Source: Caldovatus aquaticus
GTDB lineage: Bacteria > Pseudomonadota > Alphaproteobacteria > Acetobacterales > Acetobacteraceae
Direction of reading: 5' to 3'
NCBI RefSeq assembly: GCF_019458025.1
Contig: NZ_JAHZUY010000010.1
Location: 1 to 64,000, forward strand
DNA length: 64,000 nucleotides
Below are positions 33,101 to 42,364 of this stretch, piece by piece (positions within the stretch are counted from its first letter, which is position 1; each line of letters starts with the position of its first letter). The translations under genes and the position numbers were made by a program. Below the pieces are notes generated by a model. The model was not told where the DNA came from and did not search any database. It saw only the letters and a list, made by a program, of their open reading frames with translations.

Positions 33101-34096
33101 ATGACGATCCGACGCCGCGAGATCCTCGCGCTGGGCGCTGCCGCGCTGGCCGGCGCCGCATCCTTCCCGGCGCGCCGGGCCGGCGCGCAGACGCGCTGGC
33201 AGATGGCCACCGCCTACCCGGACGGCAATTTCCACACCCGCAACATCCGCGAGTTCGTCGCCGAGATCGAACGCGCCTCCAACGGCCAGCTCGCCATCCA
33301 GGTGCACAGCGGCGCGAGCCTGCTGCGGATGCCGGAGATCAAGCGCGGGGTGCAGACCGGCCAGGTGCAGATGGGCGAGATCCTGCTCACCGCCTACGCC
33401 AACGAGGACCCGTTCTTCGACGCCGACGCGCTGCCCTTCCTGGTGACCAACTACCAGGAGGCGAAGAAGCTCTCCGACCTGCAGAAGCCCTACATCGAGG
33501 CGCGGCTGCAGCGCCAGGGCCTGATGCTGCTCTACATGGTCCCCTGGCCCCCGGCCGGCTTCTACACCAACGAGCCGCTGCGCAGCCTCGAGCAGCTCCG
33601 CGGCACGCGCTTCCGCACCTTCAGCGCGCTCACCAACCGCTTCGCCCAGCTCGTCGGCGCCAGCCCGACCCTGGTGCAGCAGGCGGAGCTCGCGCAGGCC
33701 TTCGCCACCGGCATCGTGCAGGCGATGGTCACCTCGGCGCAGACCGGGGTGGACACCGCCGCCTGGGACTACGTGAAGGTGTTCACCCCGGCCGGCTTCT
33801 CGATGACCAAGAACGCCGTGATCGTCCGCCGCCGCGACTTCGAGGCGCAGCCCGCCGCGCTGCAGCAGGCGATCCGCGACGCGGCGGCGCGGGCCGAGGC
33901 GCGCGGCTACCGCTACTCCGAGGAGGCGACGGAGGCCACGCAGCGGACGCTCGCCGAGCGCGGCATGACGATCGGCACGGTCACGCCGGAGCTGCGCGCG
34001 CAGTTCCAGCAGGTGAGCCGCACCATGGTGGAGGAGTGGATCGCCCGCGCCGGGGAGGACGGGCGGAAGCTGATCGAGGCCTACCGGGCGGCATGA
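33101..34096 (+). CDS. TRAP transporter substrate-binding protein, DctP type
   Basis: 331 residues with an N-terminal signal (about 1-25, a Tat-like RRREILALGAAALAG) and the TRAP binding fold. Landmarks are TAYPDGNFHTRNIREFVAEI and the central helix and hinge LRGTRFRTFSALTNRF, where the family's carboxylate-binding Arg sits (RFRTF, about 166-170). DctP proteins capture carboxylates in the periplasm. The DctQ and DctM genes follow, 105 bp away and in order, completing the system. The ligand is probably an organic acid; its identity is not shown. Confidence 0.9.
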   Translation: MTIRRREILALGAAALAGAASFPARRAGAQTRWQMATAYPDGNFHTRNIREFVAEIERASNGQLAIQVHSGASLLRMPEIKRGVQTGQVQMGEILLTAYANEDPFFDADALPFLVTNYQEAKKLSDLQKPYIEARLQRQGLMLLYMVPWPPAGFYTNEPLRSLEQLRGTRFRTFSALTNRFAQLVGASPTLVQQAELAQAFATGIVQAMVTSAQTGVDTAAWDYVKVFTPAGFSMTKNAVIVRRRDFEAQPAALQQAIRDAAARAEARGYRYSEEATEATQRTLAERGMTIGTVTPELRAQFQQVSRTMVEEWIARAGEDGRKLIEAYRAA

Positions 34097-34200
34097 CCGG
34101 CGCGTGCTGGCGGCGCCGCGCGGGGGCCGGCACCGGCGCGACCGCCGGCGACGGCCGCGCCCGGCGGTCCCGGGACCCTGCTGCGCCCGGCTGACCGCCG

Positions 34201-34740
34201 ATGGCCCTGCTCCGTCGCGCGCTCGACGCGCTCTATCTCCTTGGCGGCGTGCTCGGCGCACTCACCCTCGCCGGGATCGGCGCGATCATCGCCCTCCAGG
34301 TGGGCGGCCGCGTCCTCGGCCGCGTCCTGCTCGGCGCCGACGACCTCACCGCCTATGCCGTCGCCGCCTCGGCCACCCTGCCGCTCGCCTACGCCTTCCG
34401 CCACGGCGCGCACATCCGCGTGGACCTGGTGATCGGCCGGCTCGCCGGGCGCGCGCGCTTCGCGATGGAGGCGCTGGCGCTGCTGCTCGCCGCTGCCGTC
34501 GCGCTCGGCTTCGCCTACGCGATGGCGGACCTCGCCCGCGATTCGCTCGAGTTCGGCGAGGTGGCGCAGGGCAGCGTCGCCTGGCCGCTCTGGGTGCCGC
34601 AGGGGCTCGCGGCGTTCGGGGCCGGGCTGCTCGCCCTCGCTCTGCTCGACGACCTGGCGGTCCATCTCGCCGGCGGCACGCCGAGCTACCGCCGCGCGGC
34701 GGAGGCTTCGGCCCTCGAGCGCGCCGCCGAGGAGGTCTGA
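34201..34740 (+). CDS. TRAP transporter small permease, DctQ type
   Basis: 179 residues with four predicted transmembrane helices (about 17-38, 52-70, 92-113 and 136-158). The ADDLTAYAVAASATLPLAYAF and HGAHIRVDLVI segments are typical of the DctQ family. It forms the small membrane subunit with DctM. The ATG follows a GACCGCCG leader with no strong ribosome site visible. Its stop overlaps the DctM start (TGATG), showing tight coupling. Confidence 0.9.
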   Translation: MALLRRALDALYLLGGVLGALTLAGIGAIIALQVGGRVLGRVLLGADDLTAYAVAASATLPLAYAFRHGAHIRVDLVIGRLAGRARFAMEALALLLAAAVALGFAYAMADLARDSLEFGEVAQGSVAWPLWVPQGLAAFGAGLLALALLDDLAVHLAGGTPSYRRAAEASALERAAEEV

Positions 34741-36071
34741 TGGAGCTCGCCCAGACCGAGGCCGGGCTGCTCCTCCTCGGCTTCCTGTTCCTCGTGCTCG
34801 CGCTCGGCGTCTGGATCGGCCTCGCGCTGATGCTGGTTGCGCTGGCCGGGATCGTCGTGCTGCCGCTCCTGGTCCCGGGGATGCCCGCCTTCCCGGTCGA
34901 GAAGGTGATGGGCACGGCGATCTGGCAGGCCATGGCCTCCTGGACGCTCGCCGCCCTGCCGCTGTTCATCTGGATGGGCGAGATCCTGTTCCGCACGCGC
35001 CTCAGCGAGGACATGTTCCGCGGCCTCGCCCCGTGGGTGCAGCGCCTGCCCGGGCGGCTGATGCATGTCAACGTGATCGGCTGCGGCATCTTCGCCGCCG
35101 TCTCCGGCAGCAGCGCCGCGACCGCGGCGACGATCGGCAAGATGTCGCTGCCGGCGCTGCTTTCGCGCGGCTACCACCCGCCGATGGCGATCGGCAGCCT
35201 CGCCGGCGCGGGCACGCTCGGCCTTTTGATCCCGCCCTCGATCGTGATGATCGTCTATGGCGTGGCGGCCGAGGTCTCGATCGTCAGGCTGTTCATCGCC
35301 GGGGTGATCCCGGGCCTGCTGCTGATGCTGCTGTTCAGCGGCTACATCGCGGTGTGGTCGCTGCTCAACCCCTCGCTCACGCCGCCGCCCGACCCGCCCA
35401 TGCCCTGGCGCCGGCGGCTGCGCGAGAGCGGCCAGCTCATCCCGGTGATGGCGCTGATCGCCTTCGTGATGGGCAGCATCTACTTCGGCTGGGCCACCGC
35501 GACCGAGGCCGCGGTGTTCGGCGTCGTCGGCGCGCTCGCCCTCTCCGCCTGGGGCGGGACGCTGACGCGGGAGAGCTTCGTCGCGAGCCTGATGGGCGCG
35601 ACGCGGCTCTCCTGCATGATCAACCTGATCCTCGCCGGCGCGGCCTTCCTCACCCAGGCGATGGCCTATTCCGGCATCCCCGCGGCGATGGCGCAGTGGG
35701 TGGGGGCGCAGGGGTTCAGCCCCTACGTCATCATCGCTTGCCTGACGGTGATCTACCTCATCCTCGGCTGCTTCATAGACGGCATCAGCATGATCGTGCT
35801 GACCGCCTCGGTGGTGCTCCCGATCGTGCAGAAGACCGGCTTCGACCTGCTCTGGTTCGGCGTGTTCATCGTGCTGGTGGTCGAGATGGCGCAGATCACG
35901 CCGCCCGTCGGCTTCAACCTGTTCGTGCTGCAGGGACTGACGGGGAAGGACATCTTCACCGTCGCGCGCCACACCCTGCCGTTCTTCCTCCTGATGGTCG
36001 CCGCCGTCGCCCTGGTGACGGTCTTTCCCGGCCTCGTGACCTGGCTGCCGGCGACGGCGCTCGCGCGTTGA
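34740..36071 (+). CDS. TRAP transporter large permease, DctM type
   Basis: 443 residues with about 12-13 transmembrane helices and the DctM signatures SGSSAATAATIGKMSLPALL (about 121-140), YHPPMAIGSLAGAGTLGLLIPPS and the late EMAQITPPVGFNLFVLQ. It imports the substrate delivered by DctP using a sodium gradient (family knowledge). The ATG at 34740 shares two bases with the TGA of dctQ. The 3-prime end is convergent with the glycine-rich lipoprotein gene 225 bp away; the intervening sequence holds no recognisable gene. Confidence 0.93.
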   Translation: MELAQTEAGLLLLGFLFLVLALGVWIGLALMLVALAGIVVLPLLVPGMPAFPVEKVMGTAIWQAMASWTLAALPLFIWMGEILFRTRLSEDMFRGLAPWVQRLPGRLMHVNVIGCGIFAAVSGSSAATAATIGKMSLPALLSRGYHPPMAIGSLAGAGTLGLLIPPSIVMIVYGVAAEVSIVRLFIAGVIPGLLLMLLFSGYIAVWSLLNPSLTPPPDPPMPWRRRLRESGQLIPVMALIAFVMGSIYFGWATATEAAVFGVVGALALSAWGGTLTRESFVASLMGATRLSCMINLILAGAAFLTQAMAYSGIPAAMAQWVGAQGFSPYVIIACLTVIYLILGCFIDGISMIVLTASVVLPIVQKTGFDLLWFGVFIVLVVEMAQITPPVGFNLFVLQGLTGKDIFTVARHTLPFFLLMVAAVALVTVFPGLVTWLPATALAR

Positions 36072-36295
36072 CCGCGGCGAGGGGACGGGCGGCGCCGCGC
36101 GGTGAACCACCGGTCGTCGCATCCGCCGGCCCGATCCGCGCCGGGGCATGCGTCTGCGGCGGCGCCGGCTGTGCCTGCACGGCCCGTGGGCCCCGAAGTC
36201 GCCGATCGGCCCGGCGCGTCGCCGGCGACGTCGGGGCTCATCGTCTGCCGAGCCGGTTTGCGCGCGCGGTGGTCGCCGTCCTCCGCAAGCCGCTT

Positions 36296-36610
36296 TTAGC
36301 GGATCGGGGAAGAGCCCGTCGCGGCGGCCCGGGCCCGGCGGCCGAAGGGCAGCACCGTCTCCGGGTTGGTCCAGGGCGGCCGCCCGAGGTTGAGGTCCCG
36401 CGGGCTGGTGGTCGCGCCTGTGACGGCGCCGGCGGCGCCGCCGATGGCGGCACCGACGAGAGCGCCGGCCGGACCGCCGAGCGCCCCGATGCCGGCGCCG
36501 GCCGCGGCCCCCGCCGCCGCCCCGCCGGTCGTGCGCTCCTCCCGCGTGGAGCCGCAGGCGGCGATCAGCAACGTCGCCGCCGCCAGGGCGGCCGCGGCTG
36601 CCCCCCTCAT
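36296..36610 (-). CDS. Small glycine-zipper lipoprotein
   Basis: 104 residues with a lipoprotein signal ending LLIAAC (Cys at about residue 19), so it is probably anchored in the outer or inner membrane by lipidation. Residues 28-66 form a glycine-zipper stretch rich in Gly and Ala (GGAAAGAAAGAGIGALGG and so on) that may insert in a membrane. A short basic tail follows. Similar small proteins are called YMGG-like or glycine-zipper proteins, and their function is unknown. A small CCGCT-TTT-AGCGG hairpin (36290-36302) spans the stop codon and may act as terminator. Confidence 0.6.
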   Translation of the reverse strand: MRGAAAAALAAATLLIAACGSTREERTTGGAAAGAAAGAGIGALGGPAGALVGAAIGGAAGAVTGATTSPRDLNLGRPPWTNPETVLPFGRRARAAATGSSPIR

Positions 36611-36920
36611 GGCGCGGTTCCTCTGCGTGCCGTTCGTGCCGCACGGCCGATCGCCGGCAACGGCAGGGCCTCGTGCCGGGGGGGGACGCAGGCGCTGCCG
36701 CCGCGCGGGAAGGCGACGGGCGGCCTGCGCCCGGAACGCGGCCCTGTCGCGCCGGTTGCGTCGCTCGGCCCTCCGCCCTCGTCGCCGGCGCTCCGATGGT
36801 GCCCGACGCGACCGCCGCGCCCCGGAGCGGGTCCGACGCCTGCCGGTTCGCCGCCCGCGCGCGACGGTCGGCGCGCGGGGCCGCCGCGATCGCCATGCGC
36901 CGCAGCCCGGCCAGCGCGCC
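36611..36920. other. Intergenic stretch without a recognisable gene
   Basis: 310 bp of GC-rich DNA between the stop of the peptide-type receptor gene and the start of the small lipoprotein gene, both on the minus strand. Open frames here have random-like Arg/Ala composition. I see no promoter hexamers, RNA structure or repeat copy. Confidence 0.5.
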
Positions 36921-38624
36921 TTACGGCGCGCCCGCCGTCCTCCACGCCTCGGCCCAGAGCGAGGACGGATTGAGGTGCCCGGTCGGCCGCACGCCCTCGA
37001 GCCAGGGCGGCCAGACATGCGCGTCGGCGCGGAACCAGAGCGGCAGCGCCGGCAGCTCCTCGGCGTAGATCGCCTGCAGCCGGTGCCACAGCGGCCGGCG
37101 CCGCTCCGGGTCCAGCTCCAGCGGGATGGCCTCGATCAGCGCGTCCATCTCGGCGTTGCGGAAGCCGCCGTAGTTCTGGCCGGAGAAGTTCCGTTCCGGG
37201 CGCGGGATCTCGTCCGAATGCAGGGTGGAGCGCGGCACGCTCTCCGGCGCGCTGATCCAGGCGAACAGGGCGAGGCCCTGGAAGCGGCGGCGCGCGAGCG
37301 TCTCGCCGAAGAACACGCGCGGCGGCTCGTTGCGGATGCGCGCCTCGATCCCGGCGGCGCGCCACATGCCCTGCAGCACCTGCTGCACCTGCTCGCGCGA
37401 GCGGTTGCCGGCGGTGGTCATCAGCTCGAGCGCGAGGCGCTCGCCGGCGGCGTTGCGGCGGATGCCGTCGGGGCCGCGCCGCCAGCCCGCCGCATCGAGC
37501 AGCGCCGCGGCGCGGGCCGGATCGAAGGGCCACTGCCGCACCTCCGGGTCGTGCATGGGATCGAGCGGATTGACCGGGGAGTGCGCGACCGGCTGGCGGC
37601 CGTCGAACAGGCGCGCGGCGATCTGCGCGCGGTCCACCGCCATCAGCAGCGCCTGGCGCACGCGCCGGTCGGAGAGGGCGGGGTGGTCGAGCCGCACCTC
37701 GAGGTGCTCGTAGATCAGGCCGGGCCGGTAGGCGAAGCGGAAGCGGCGGCCGGCGCGGCGCTCGAGAGCGATCGCCTGCTCGATCGGCAGGCCGAGCTCG
37801 CCCGCGATCATGTCGAGCTGGCCGGCGAGGAGCTGCGCCTCGAGCGCCGGCGTGTTCTCGACGGCGCGGACGACGATGCGGCGGAACGCCGGGGCGGGAC
37901 CGCGCCAGGCGCCGTTGCGCTCCAGCGTCACCGAGGCGCCGGGCTGGACGGCGGCGATCCGGTAGGGGCCGTTCCACAGGCCGGGATTCGCCGTCTCGGT
38001 GTCGTAGGCCGTGCGGGTGCGGTAGCTGCGCGGGTCGGCCTCCCACCGCGGGCGCTCGATGTGCGCGGGCAGCGGCTGGAAATCGCCGGCGGAGGCATAG
38101 TCGAAGGTCACCTTGTCGAAGCGGAGCGTGACGGTGCGCGCATCCACGACGACCAGCTCGTAGGCGGAGCGGTAGTACTCCGCCGGGCCGAAGCCGGTGG
38201 CGGCCTCGCGCCCCGCCTCCCAGGCGAAGCGCAGGTCCTCGGCGGTGACAGGGGTGCCATCCCCCCAGCGGAGATCGTCGCGCAGCCGGTAGGTGACCCT
38301 GATGCCGGGCTTGCCGTCCGGCGTCGTCTCGCGCGCGGCGAGGCCGTTCTCGAGCGAGGGCAGGGTCTCGCAGGCGAGGCAGACGAGGCGCCAGTCGGGA
38401 TCCCAGGCGGTTAGGGGGCGGCGCGCGAAGCCGAGCACGTAGGACTTCGCGGCCATGGCCTCGATGTTGGGATGGAAGGTGGACGGGAACTGGGCGATGC
38501 CGATGGCGAGGGTGTCGCGCGGTGGCGCCGCGGCGTCCTGCGCCCGGGCGCCGGGCACGACGCCGGCGCCGAGCACGACGCCGGCAGCCAGCGCCGCGGC
38601 GGCCCGCATCGTCGCCCGCCTCAT
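36921..38624 (-). CDS. Peptide/nickel-type ABC transporter substrate-binding protein (SBP family 5)
   Basis: 567 residues with a signal peptide (about 1-28, ending ARAQ) and the large family 5 fold (DppA/OppA/NikA). Landmarks are [20 protein letters not shown], the [24 protein letters not shown] segment at about 105-130 (landmark only), [26 protein letters not shown] and the C-terminal [15 protein letters not shown]. It binds peptides or other solutes in the periplasm. No cognate permease or ATPase is adjacent; its ATG is fused by a 4 bp overlap (ATGA) to the pyrE stop, which is unusual. The stop lies at 36921. Confidence 0.9.
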   Translation of the reverse strand: MRRATMRAAAALAAGVVLGAGVVPGARAQDAAAPPRDTLAIGIAQFPSTFHPNIEAMAAKSYVLGFARRPLTAWDPDWRLVCLACETLPSLENGLAARETTPDGKPGIRVTYRLRDDLRWGDGTPVTAEDLRFAWEAGREAATGFGPAEYYRSAYELVVVDARTVTLRFDKVTFDYASAGDFQPLPAHIERPRWEADPRSYRTRTAYDTETANPGLWNGPYRIAAVQPGASVTLERNGAWRGPAPAFRRIVVRAVENTPALEAQLLAGQLDMIAGELGLPIEQAIALERRAGRRFRFAYRPGLIYEHLEVRLDHPALSDRRVRQALLMAVDRAQIAARLFDGRQPVAHSPVNPLDPMHDPEVRQWPFDPARAAALLDAAGWRRGPDGIRRNAAGERLALELMTTAGNRSREQVQQVLQGMWRAAGIEARIRNEPPRVFFGETLARRRFQGLALFAWISAPESVPRSTLHSDEIPRPERNFSGQNYGGFRNAEMDALIEAIPLELDPERRRPLWHRLQAIYAEELPALPLWFRADAHVWPPWLEGVRPTGHLNPSSLWAEAWRTAGAP

Positions 38625-39337
38625 CCCGGCGCCCGGTTCGCCTCCTCGACGCTCCCGACGCCGCCGTGCGCGCGCGACCACTCCACCGGGTTCTCCAGGA
38701 ACTTGCGCACCTCGCGCAGCGCGCGCTCCTCGAAGTAGGGCCGCTCCTTGCACACCTCGAGCACGTCCCACCAGGTGCAGAGGTGGTGCAGCGAGAGGTT
38801 CATGCGCTGGAGCGTCTCGAAGGTGCCGGGGAAGACGCCGTAGAAGAACACGACGAAGGTGTGCTCGCAGACCGCGCCGGCGTCGCGCAGCGCCTGGGCG
38901 AAGCGGATCTTGGAGGCGCCGTCGGTGGTCAGGTCCTCGACCAGCAGCGTGTTCTTGCCCTCCGGCACGTCGCCCTCGATCTGCGCGCCGCGGCCGAAGC
39001 CCTTGGGCTGCTTGCGCACGTAGGCCATCGGCGTGAGCATGCGGTCGGCGATCCAGGCGGCGAAGGGGATGCCCGCCGTCTCGCCGCCCGCCACCACGTC
39101 GATCGTCTCGTAGCCGACGTGGCGGCCGATCTTCTCCACGCCGAGGTCGCAGATGCGGTTGCGGGCGCGGGGGAAGTAGATGATCTTGCGGCAGTCTATG
39201 TAGACGGGGCTCTTCCAGCCGGAGGTGAAGGTGTAGGGCTCCTCCGGGCGGAAATTGACGGCCTTGATCTCGAGCAGGATGCGCGCGGTGGTCAGCGCGG
39301 CGTCGCGGTCCCAGTCGGAGGCATGGTGCGCAGGCAT
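38621..39337 (-). CDS. pyrE: Orotate phosphoribosyltransferase, PyrE
   Basis: 238 residues. It joins orotate to PRPP to make OMP in pyrimidine synthesis. The PRPP-binding motif [13 protein letters not shown] (about 128-140) and the N-terminal [20 protein letters not shown] (about 38-57) are intact. The length fits the longer alphaproteobacterial PyrE form, with about 50 extra C-terminal residues that include [15 protein letters not shown]. Repeat R5 lies only 28 bp before the ATG, so it may fall in the 5-prime leader or promoter. The gene is translationally coupled to a receptor gene downstream. Confidence 0.92.
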   Translation of the reverse strand: MPAHHASDWDRDAALTTARILLEIKAVNFRPEEPYTFTSGWKSPVYIDCRKIIYFPRARNRICDLGVEKIGRHVGYETIDVVAGGETAGIPFAAWIADRMLTPMAYVRKQPKGFGRGAQIEGDVPEGKNTLLVEDLTTDGASKIRFAQALRDAGAVCEHTFVVFFYGVFPGTFETLQRMNLSLHHLCTWWDVLEVCKERPYFEERALREVRKFLENPVEWSRAHGGVGSVEEANRAPG

Positions 39338-39364
39338 GGCGGCTCCCTCGGTCTGCCCCGTTCC

Positions 39365-39415
39365 TAGAGCAGATCGCGGACGGCTGGAAACGGCCGGGAG
39401 GGAAACCCGCTCCGG
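39365..39415 (-). repeat. Dispersed structured intergenic repeat, partial copy R5
   Basis: Reverse-orientation copy of the repeat. The first 36 bp (TAGAGCAGATCGCGGACGG and on to GGGAG) match the distal end of R2 closely; the remainder has drifted. It starts at a CTAG (39364-39367) and lies between the divergent pyrE and ELM1-like genes, 27 bp before the pyrE start codon. Confidence 0.7.
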
Positions 39416-39486
39416 CCGGCGCCGGACCAGGGCCGCCGGCGCGCCCGCGGCCGGACGCGCACGGCGCTAGCCGGCAGGCCGGGCCC

Positions 39487-40461
39487 ATGGCGGACGGCAC
39501 AGAGGAAGCGGAAGGCGTGCTCGTGCTCGCCGACCCCCGGGCGGGCACGGCGGCGCAGGCGCTCGGCATCGCCGAGCGGCTCGGCGTACCGTTCCGCACC
39601 GTTCCCCTGGCCTGGTCGCCCCTGGCCGGGCTGCCGCTGCGCTGGCCGACCCTGGCCGGGCTCGCCGCGCCGGTGCGGCAGGCGCTGCGCGCTCTGCCGC
39701 CGGGGCCGCGCCTGGTGCTGTCGGCGGGGCGGCGTTCGGCGCCGGTCGCGCTGTGGCTGCGGCGCCATCGGGGAGTGCGGACCGTGCACTGCATGCGGCC
39801 CGGCTTCGGCGCCGCCCGCTTCGACCTCCTGGTGCTCGGCCGCCATGACGCGCCCTGGGCCGCCCCGAACCTGCTGCCGATCCTCGGCGCCACGCATCGC
39901 GTCAGCGCGGCGCGCCTGGCCGCGGCGCGCGCCGAATGGGCCGGGGCGCTGGCGCCGCTGCCGCGGCCGCGCGTCGCGCTCCTGCTCGGCGGCCCGGCGC
40001 GGGCGGTCGGGCTCGATCCCGCCCCGGCGGCGGCGCTCGGCGCGCGGGTGGCCGGCTTCGCCGGCGCGGTGCTGGCGACCACCAGCCGCCGCACCGGCCG
40101 GGCGGCGACCGAGGCGCTGGCGGCGGCGCTCGCCGGCGTCCCCCACCGCCTGCACCGGTGGGGGGAGGCGGGGCCCAACCCCTATCTCGGCTTCCTCGCC
40201 TGGGCCGACGCGGTGGTGGTGAGCGGCGATTCGGTCTCGATGATCTCCGAGGCCCTGGCCGGCGCCGCCCCGGTCTTCATCGCCGATCTCGGCGCGTCCG
40301 GCGTGCGCCAGCGGCGCCTGCACGAGAGCCTCTACGCCGCCGGCCAGGCGCGGCCCGTCGCGGCCGCGCCCGCCCCCTTCGCGCGCGCGCCGCTCGACGA
40401 GAGCGGCCGGGTCGCGGCGGAGATCCGGGCACGCGGGCTGCTGGTGCGGGCGGAGGGTTGA
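39487..40461 (+). CDS. Mitochondrial fission ELM1-like family protein
   Basis: 324 residues of the bacterial ELM1-like (DUF1022) family, which has a glycosyltransferase-like fold. Features include VLVLADPRAGTAAQALGIAE (about 11-30), VLSAGRRSAPVALWLRRH, GATHRVSAARL and the C-terminal DAVVVSGDSVSMISEALAGA (about 241-260), where S-D-S-S motifs contact a nucleotide-sugar phosphate in related folds. The biochemical role in bacteria is unproven; members often sit near envelope-glycan genes. The nearby genes here do not help. The start is ATG at 39487. Confidence 0.75.
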   Translation: MADGTEEAEGVLVLADPRAGTAAQALGIAERLGVPFRTVPLAWSPLAGLPLRWPTLAGLAAPVRQALRALPPGPRLVLSAGRRSAPVALWLRRHRGVRTVHCMRPGFGAARFDLLVLGRHDAPWAAPNLLPILGATHRVSAARLAAARAEWAGALAPLPRPRVALLLGGPARAVGLDPAPAAALGARVAGFAGAVLATTSRRTGRAATEALAAALAGVPHRLHRWGEAGPNPYLGFLAWADAVVVSGDSVSMISEALAGAAPVFIADLGASGVRQRRLHESLYAAGQARPVAAAPAPFARAPLDESGRVAAEIRARGLLVRAEG

Positions 40462-40537
40462 GCGCCGCGCCGCGGGGCGGCGGCGGCCGGCCGCGACGGT
40501 GGCGCCCCGCGCGCTTCGGTGGCACCCTTTCCGCGCC

Positions 40538-41026
40538 ATGATTCGCCGGCACCCCTCCCGTCGCCTCGTCCCGGCCGCGCCGGCCCTGCTCTGCGCGGCG
40601 CTGGCCGCGGCCCTGCTCGCGCCCGGCCGCGCCGGGGCGCAGACCGAGCCGTTCGGGTGCCCGCGCTACGTGGATGTCGCGCCGATCGCCGACGTGAACG
40701 CGCCCGCGGGCTGGAGCGCGGCGTCGCGCCCCACGCGGCGCTGGCTGCGCGGGGCCGAGATGTTCGAGGGCGATCCCGCGGCCAACCAGCGCATCCAGGG
40801 GCGCCTGGTGGACCAGAGCCGCGGCACCACCGAATGGACGATCCCGCCGGGGTCGCAGGCGCCCACGCTGGTCTGTCTCTATCAGGGGACGGACGTGACC
40901 CTGGCCCGCGTCGTGCCCTACGGCATGCGGCGCTGCGCCACCAGCTTCGCGCGGCCCGATCCGTTCCGCCGCCGGACCGAAGAGGACAATCCGAACGGGC
41001 GGACCCTGCTCGTCCTCTGCTACTGA
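40538..41026 (+). CDS. Secreted hypothetical protein (STY0301-like)
   Basis: 162 residues. A clear Sec signal peptide (about 1-36, LVPAAPALLCAALAAALLAP, cleavage near AGAQ) leads into a mature domain beginning FGCPRYVDVAPIADVNAPAG and containing WTIPPG, LVCLYQGTDVTLARVVPYG and RRCATSF. Three to four Cys residues (CPRY, LVCLY, RRCAT, LVLCY) suggest disulphides in the periplasm. The pattern recalls the STY0301 family of unknown function, but I am not certain. The ATG at 40538 is preferred to upstream in-frame GTG/ATG codons because it starts the signal peptide. Confidence 0.6.
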   Translation: MIRRHPSRRLVPAAPALLCAALAAALLAPGRAGAQTEPFGCPRYVDVAPIADVNAPAGWSAASRPTRRWLRGAEMFEGDPAANQRIQGRLVDQSRGTTEWTIPPGSQAPTLVCLYQGTDVTLARVVPYGMRRCATSFARPDPFRRRTEEDNPNGRTLLVLCY

Positions 41027-41128
41027 GGCGGCGCGGCCGGTGCGGCGGCGGGAGGGCTTGTGCCCGGCGCGCCGGGTCGCCACCCTGCGGCCTCTTCGTC
41101 ACCGGAGGGGGAGCGGCAGGACAGCGCC

Positions 41129-42205
41129 ATGGCGACACGGAAGACCTACCGGATCGCGGTGATCCCGGGCGATGGCATCGGCAAGGAGACGGTGCCGGAG
41201 GGACTGCGCGTGCTCGATGCCGCCGCGCGCCGCTTCGGCTTCGACCTCCAGCTCACCCACTACGACTGGTCGTGCGAGACCTACAAGCGGACCGGGCGGA
41301 TGATGCCGCCCGACGGGCTCGACCGGCTGCGCGAATCCGATTCGATCTTCCTCGGCGCCGTCGGCTGGCCGGACGTGCCCGACCACATCTCGCTCTGGGG
41401 CCTGCTGATCCCGATCCGCCGCGGCTTCGACCAGTACGTCAACCTCCGCCCCTGCCGGCTGCTGCCCGGGGTGCGCACGCCGCTCGCCGACCGCCGGCCG
41501 GAGGACATCGACTTCTACGTGGTGCGCGAGAACACCGAGGGCGAGTACAGCTCGGTCGGCGGGCGCATGTTCGAGGGCACGGAGCGCGAGTTCGTCACCC
41601 AGGAAAGCATCTTCACCCGCCAGGGCGTGGACCGCGTGCTGCGCTACGCCTTCGAACTGGCGATGACGCGGCCGCGCAGGAAGGTGACGAGCGCCACCAA
41701 GTCCAACGGCATCACCCTCACCATGCCCTACTGGGACGAGCGTTTCGCGGCGATGGCGCGGAACTACCCGGAGGTGAGGACCGACCAGTACCACATCGAC
41801 ATCCTCTGCGCCCATTTCGTGCAGCATCCCGACTGGTTCGACGTGGTGGTGGGCTCCAACCTGTTCGGCGACATCCTCTCCGACCTCGGCCCGGCGGTGG
41901 CGGGCTCGATCGGCATCGCCCCCTCCGCCAACATCAACCCGGAGCGGCGTTTCCCCTCGATGTTCGAGCCGGTGCACGGCTCCGCCCCCGACATCGCGGG
42001 CAAGGGGATCTGCAACCCGATCGGCCAGGTCTGGTCGGGGGCGATGATGCTCGAGCACCTCGGCGAGACCGCGGCGGCGCAGGCGATCCTCCGCGCGATC
42101 GAGGCGCTGCTCGCCGAAGGGGGGCCGCGCACGCGCGACATGGGCGGGCAGGCCGGAACGGCGGAGGTGGGCAAGGCGTTGGCGGAGGCGGTGGCGCGCG
42201 CCTGA
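41129..42205 (+). CDS. Tartrate dehydrogenase / isopropylmalate dehydrogenase-type decarboxylating enzyme
   Basis: 358 residues of the isocitrate/isopropylmalate/tartrate dehydrogenase family. The N-terminus IAVIPGDGIGKETVPEGLRV, the substrate loop YVNLRPCRLLPG (Arg residues), ENTEGEYSSVGGR, and the metal-binding GSNLFGDILSDLGPAVAG (about 250-267; Asp ligands) and MFEPVHGSAPDIAGKGICNP are all present. YHIDILCAHFV replaces the D-x-x-x-Q of LeuB and fits the TtuC/tartrate group. It oxidatively decarboxylates (D)-malate, tartrate or similar using NAD+ and Mn2+. The start ATG has GGAGGGGGAGCGG upstream. leuB for leucine synthesis is likely elsewhere. Confidence 0.85.
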   Translation: MATRKTYRIAVIPGDGIGKETVPEGLRVLDAAARRFGFDLQLTHYDWSCETYKRTGRMMPPDGLDRLRESDSIFLGAVGWPDVPDHISLWGLLIPIRRGFDQYVNLRPCRLLPGVRTPLADRRPEDIDFYVVRENTEGEYSSVGGRMFEGTEREFVTQESIFTRQGVDRVLRYAFELAMTRPRRKVTSATKSNGITLTMPYWDERFAAMARNYPEVRTDQYHIDILCAHFVQHPDWFDVVVGSNLFGDILSDLGPAVAGSIGIAPSANINPERRFPSMFEPVHGSAPDIAGKGICNPIGQVWSGAMMLEHLGETAAAQAILRAIEALLAEGGPRTRDMGGQAGTAEVGKALAEAVARA

Positions 42206-42243
42206 GGAGCCGGCGGGGGAGGGCCGCGGCGCCGGCCGGCCTG

Positions 42244-42343
42244 CAGCCGTTCCTGCCCGGCCTGGCGCGCGGCGACGGTGCCGGCTCGTTGTCTGTCGAG
42301 CGGATTCGCACCCCCGGCGGCCGCTTGCCGTCCGCGATCCGCA
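42244..42343 (+). repeat. Dispersed structured intergenic repeat, copy R3
   Basis: Full-length but drifted copy. The right half (GCGGATTC ... CCGTCCGCGATCCGC) is close to R1 and R2. The stem positions are kept with changes: CCGTT 42247-42251 faces GACGG 42274-42278 (one wobble pair), and GCGGAT 42300-42305 faces ATCCGC 42337-42342. It lies between two plus-strand genes, and its right end is 21 bp before the GTG start of the next gene. Confidence 0.75.
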
Positions 42344-42364
42344 GCAGCGGAGGAAAGGCGGACC

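Noticed and set aside
36290-36302. CCGCT-TTT-AGCGG hairpin as a strong terminator
   Set aside because: The stem is only 5 bp with a 3 nt loop and no T-run; it is noted in the lipoprotein entry only.
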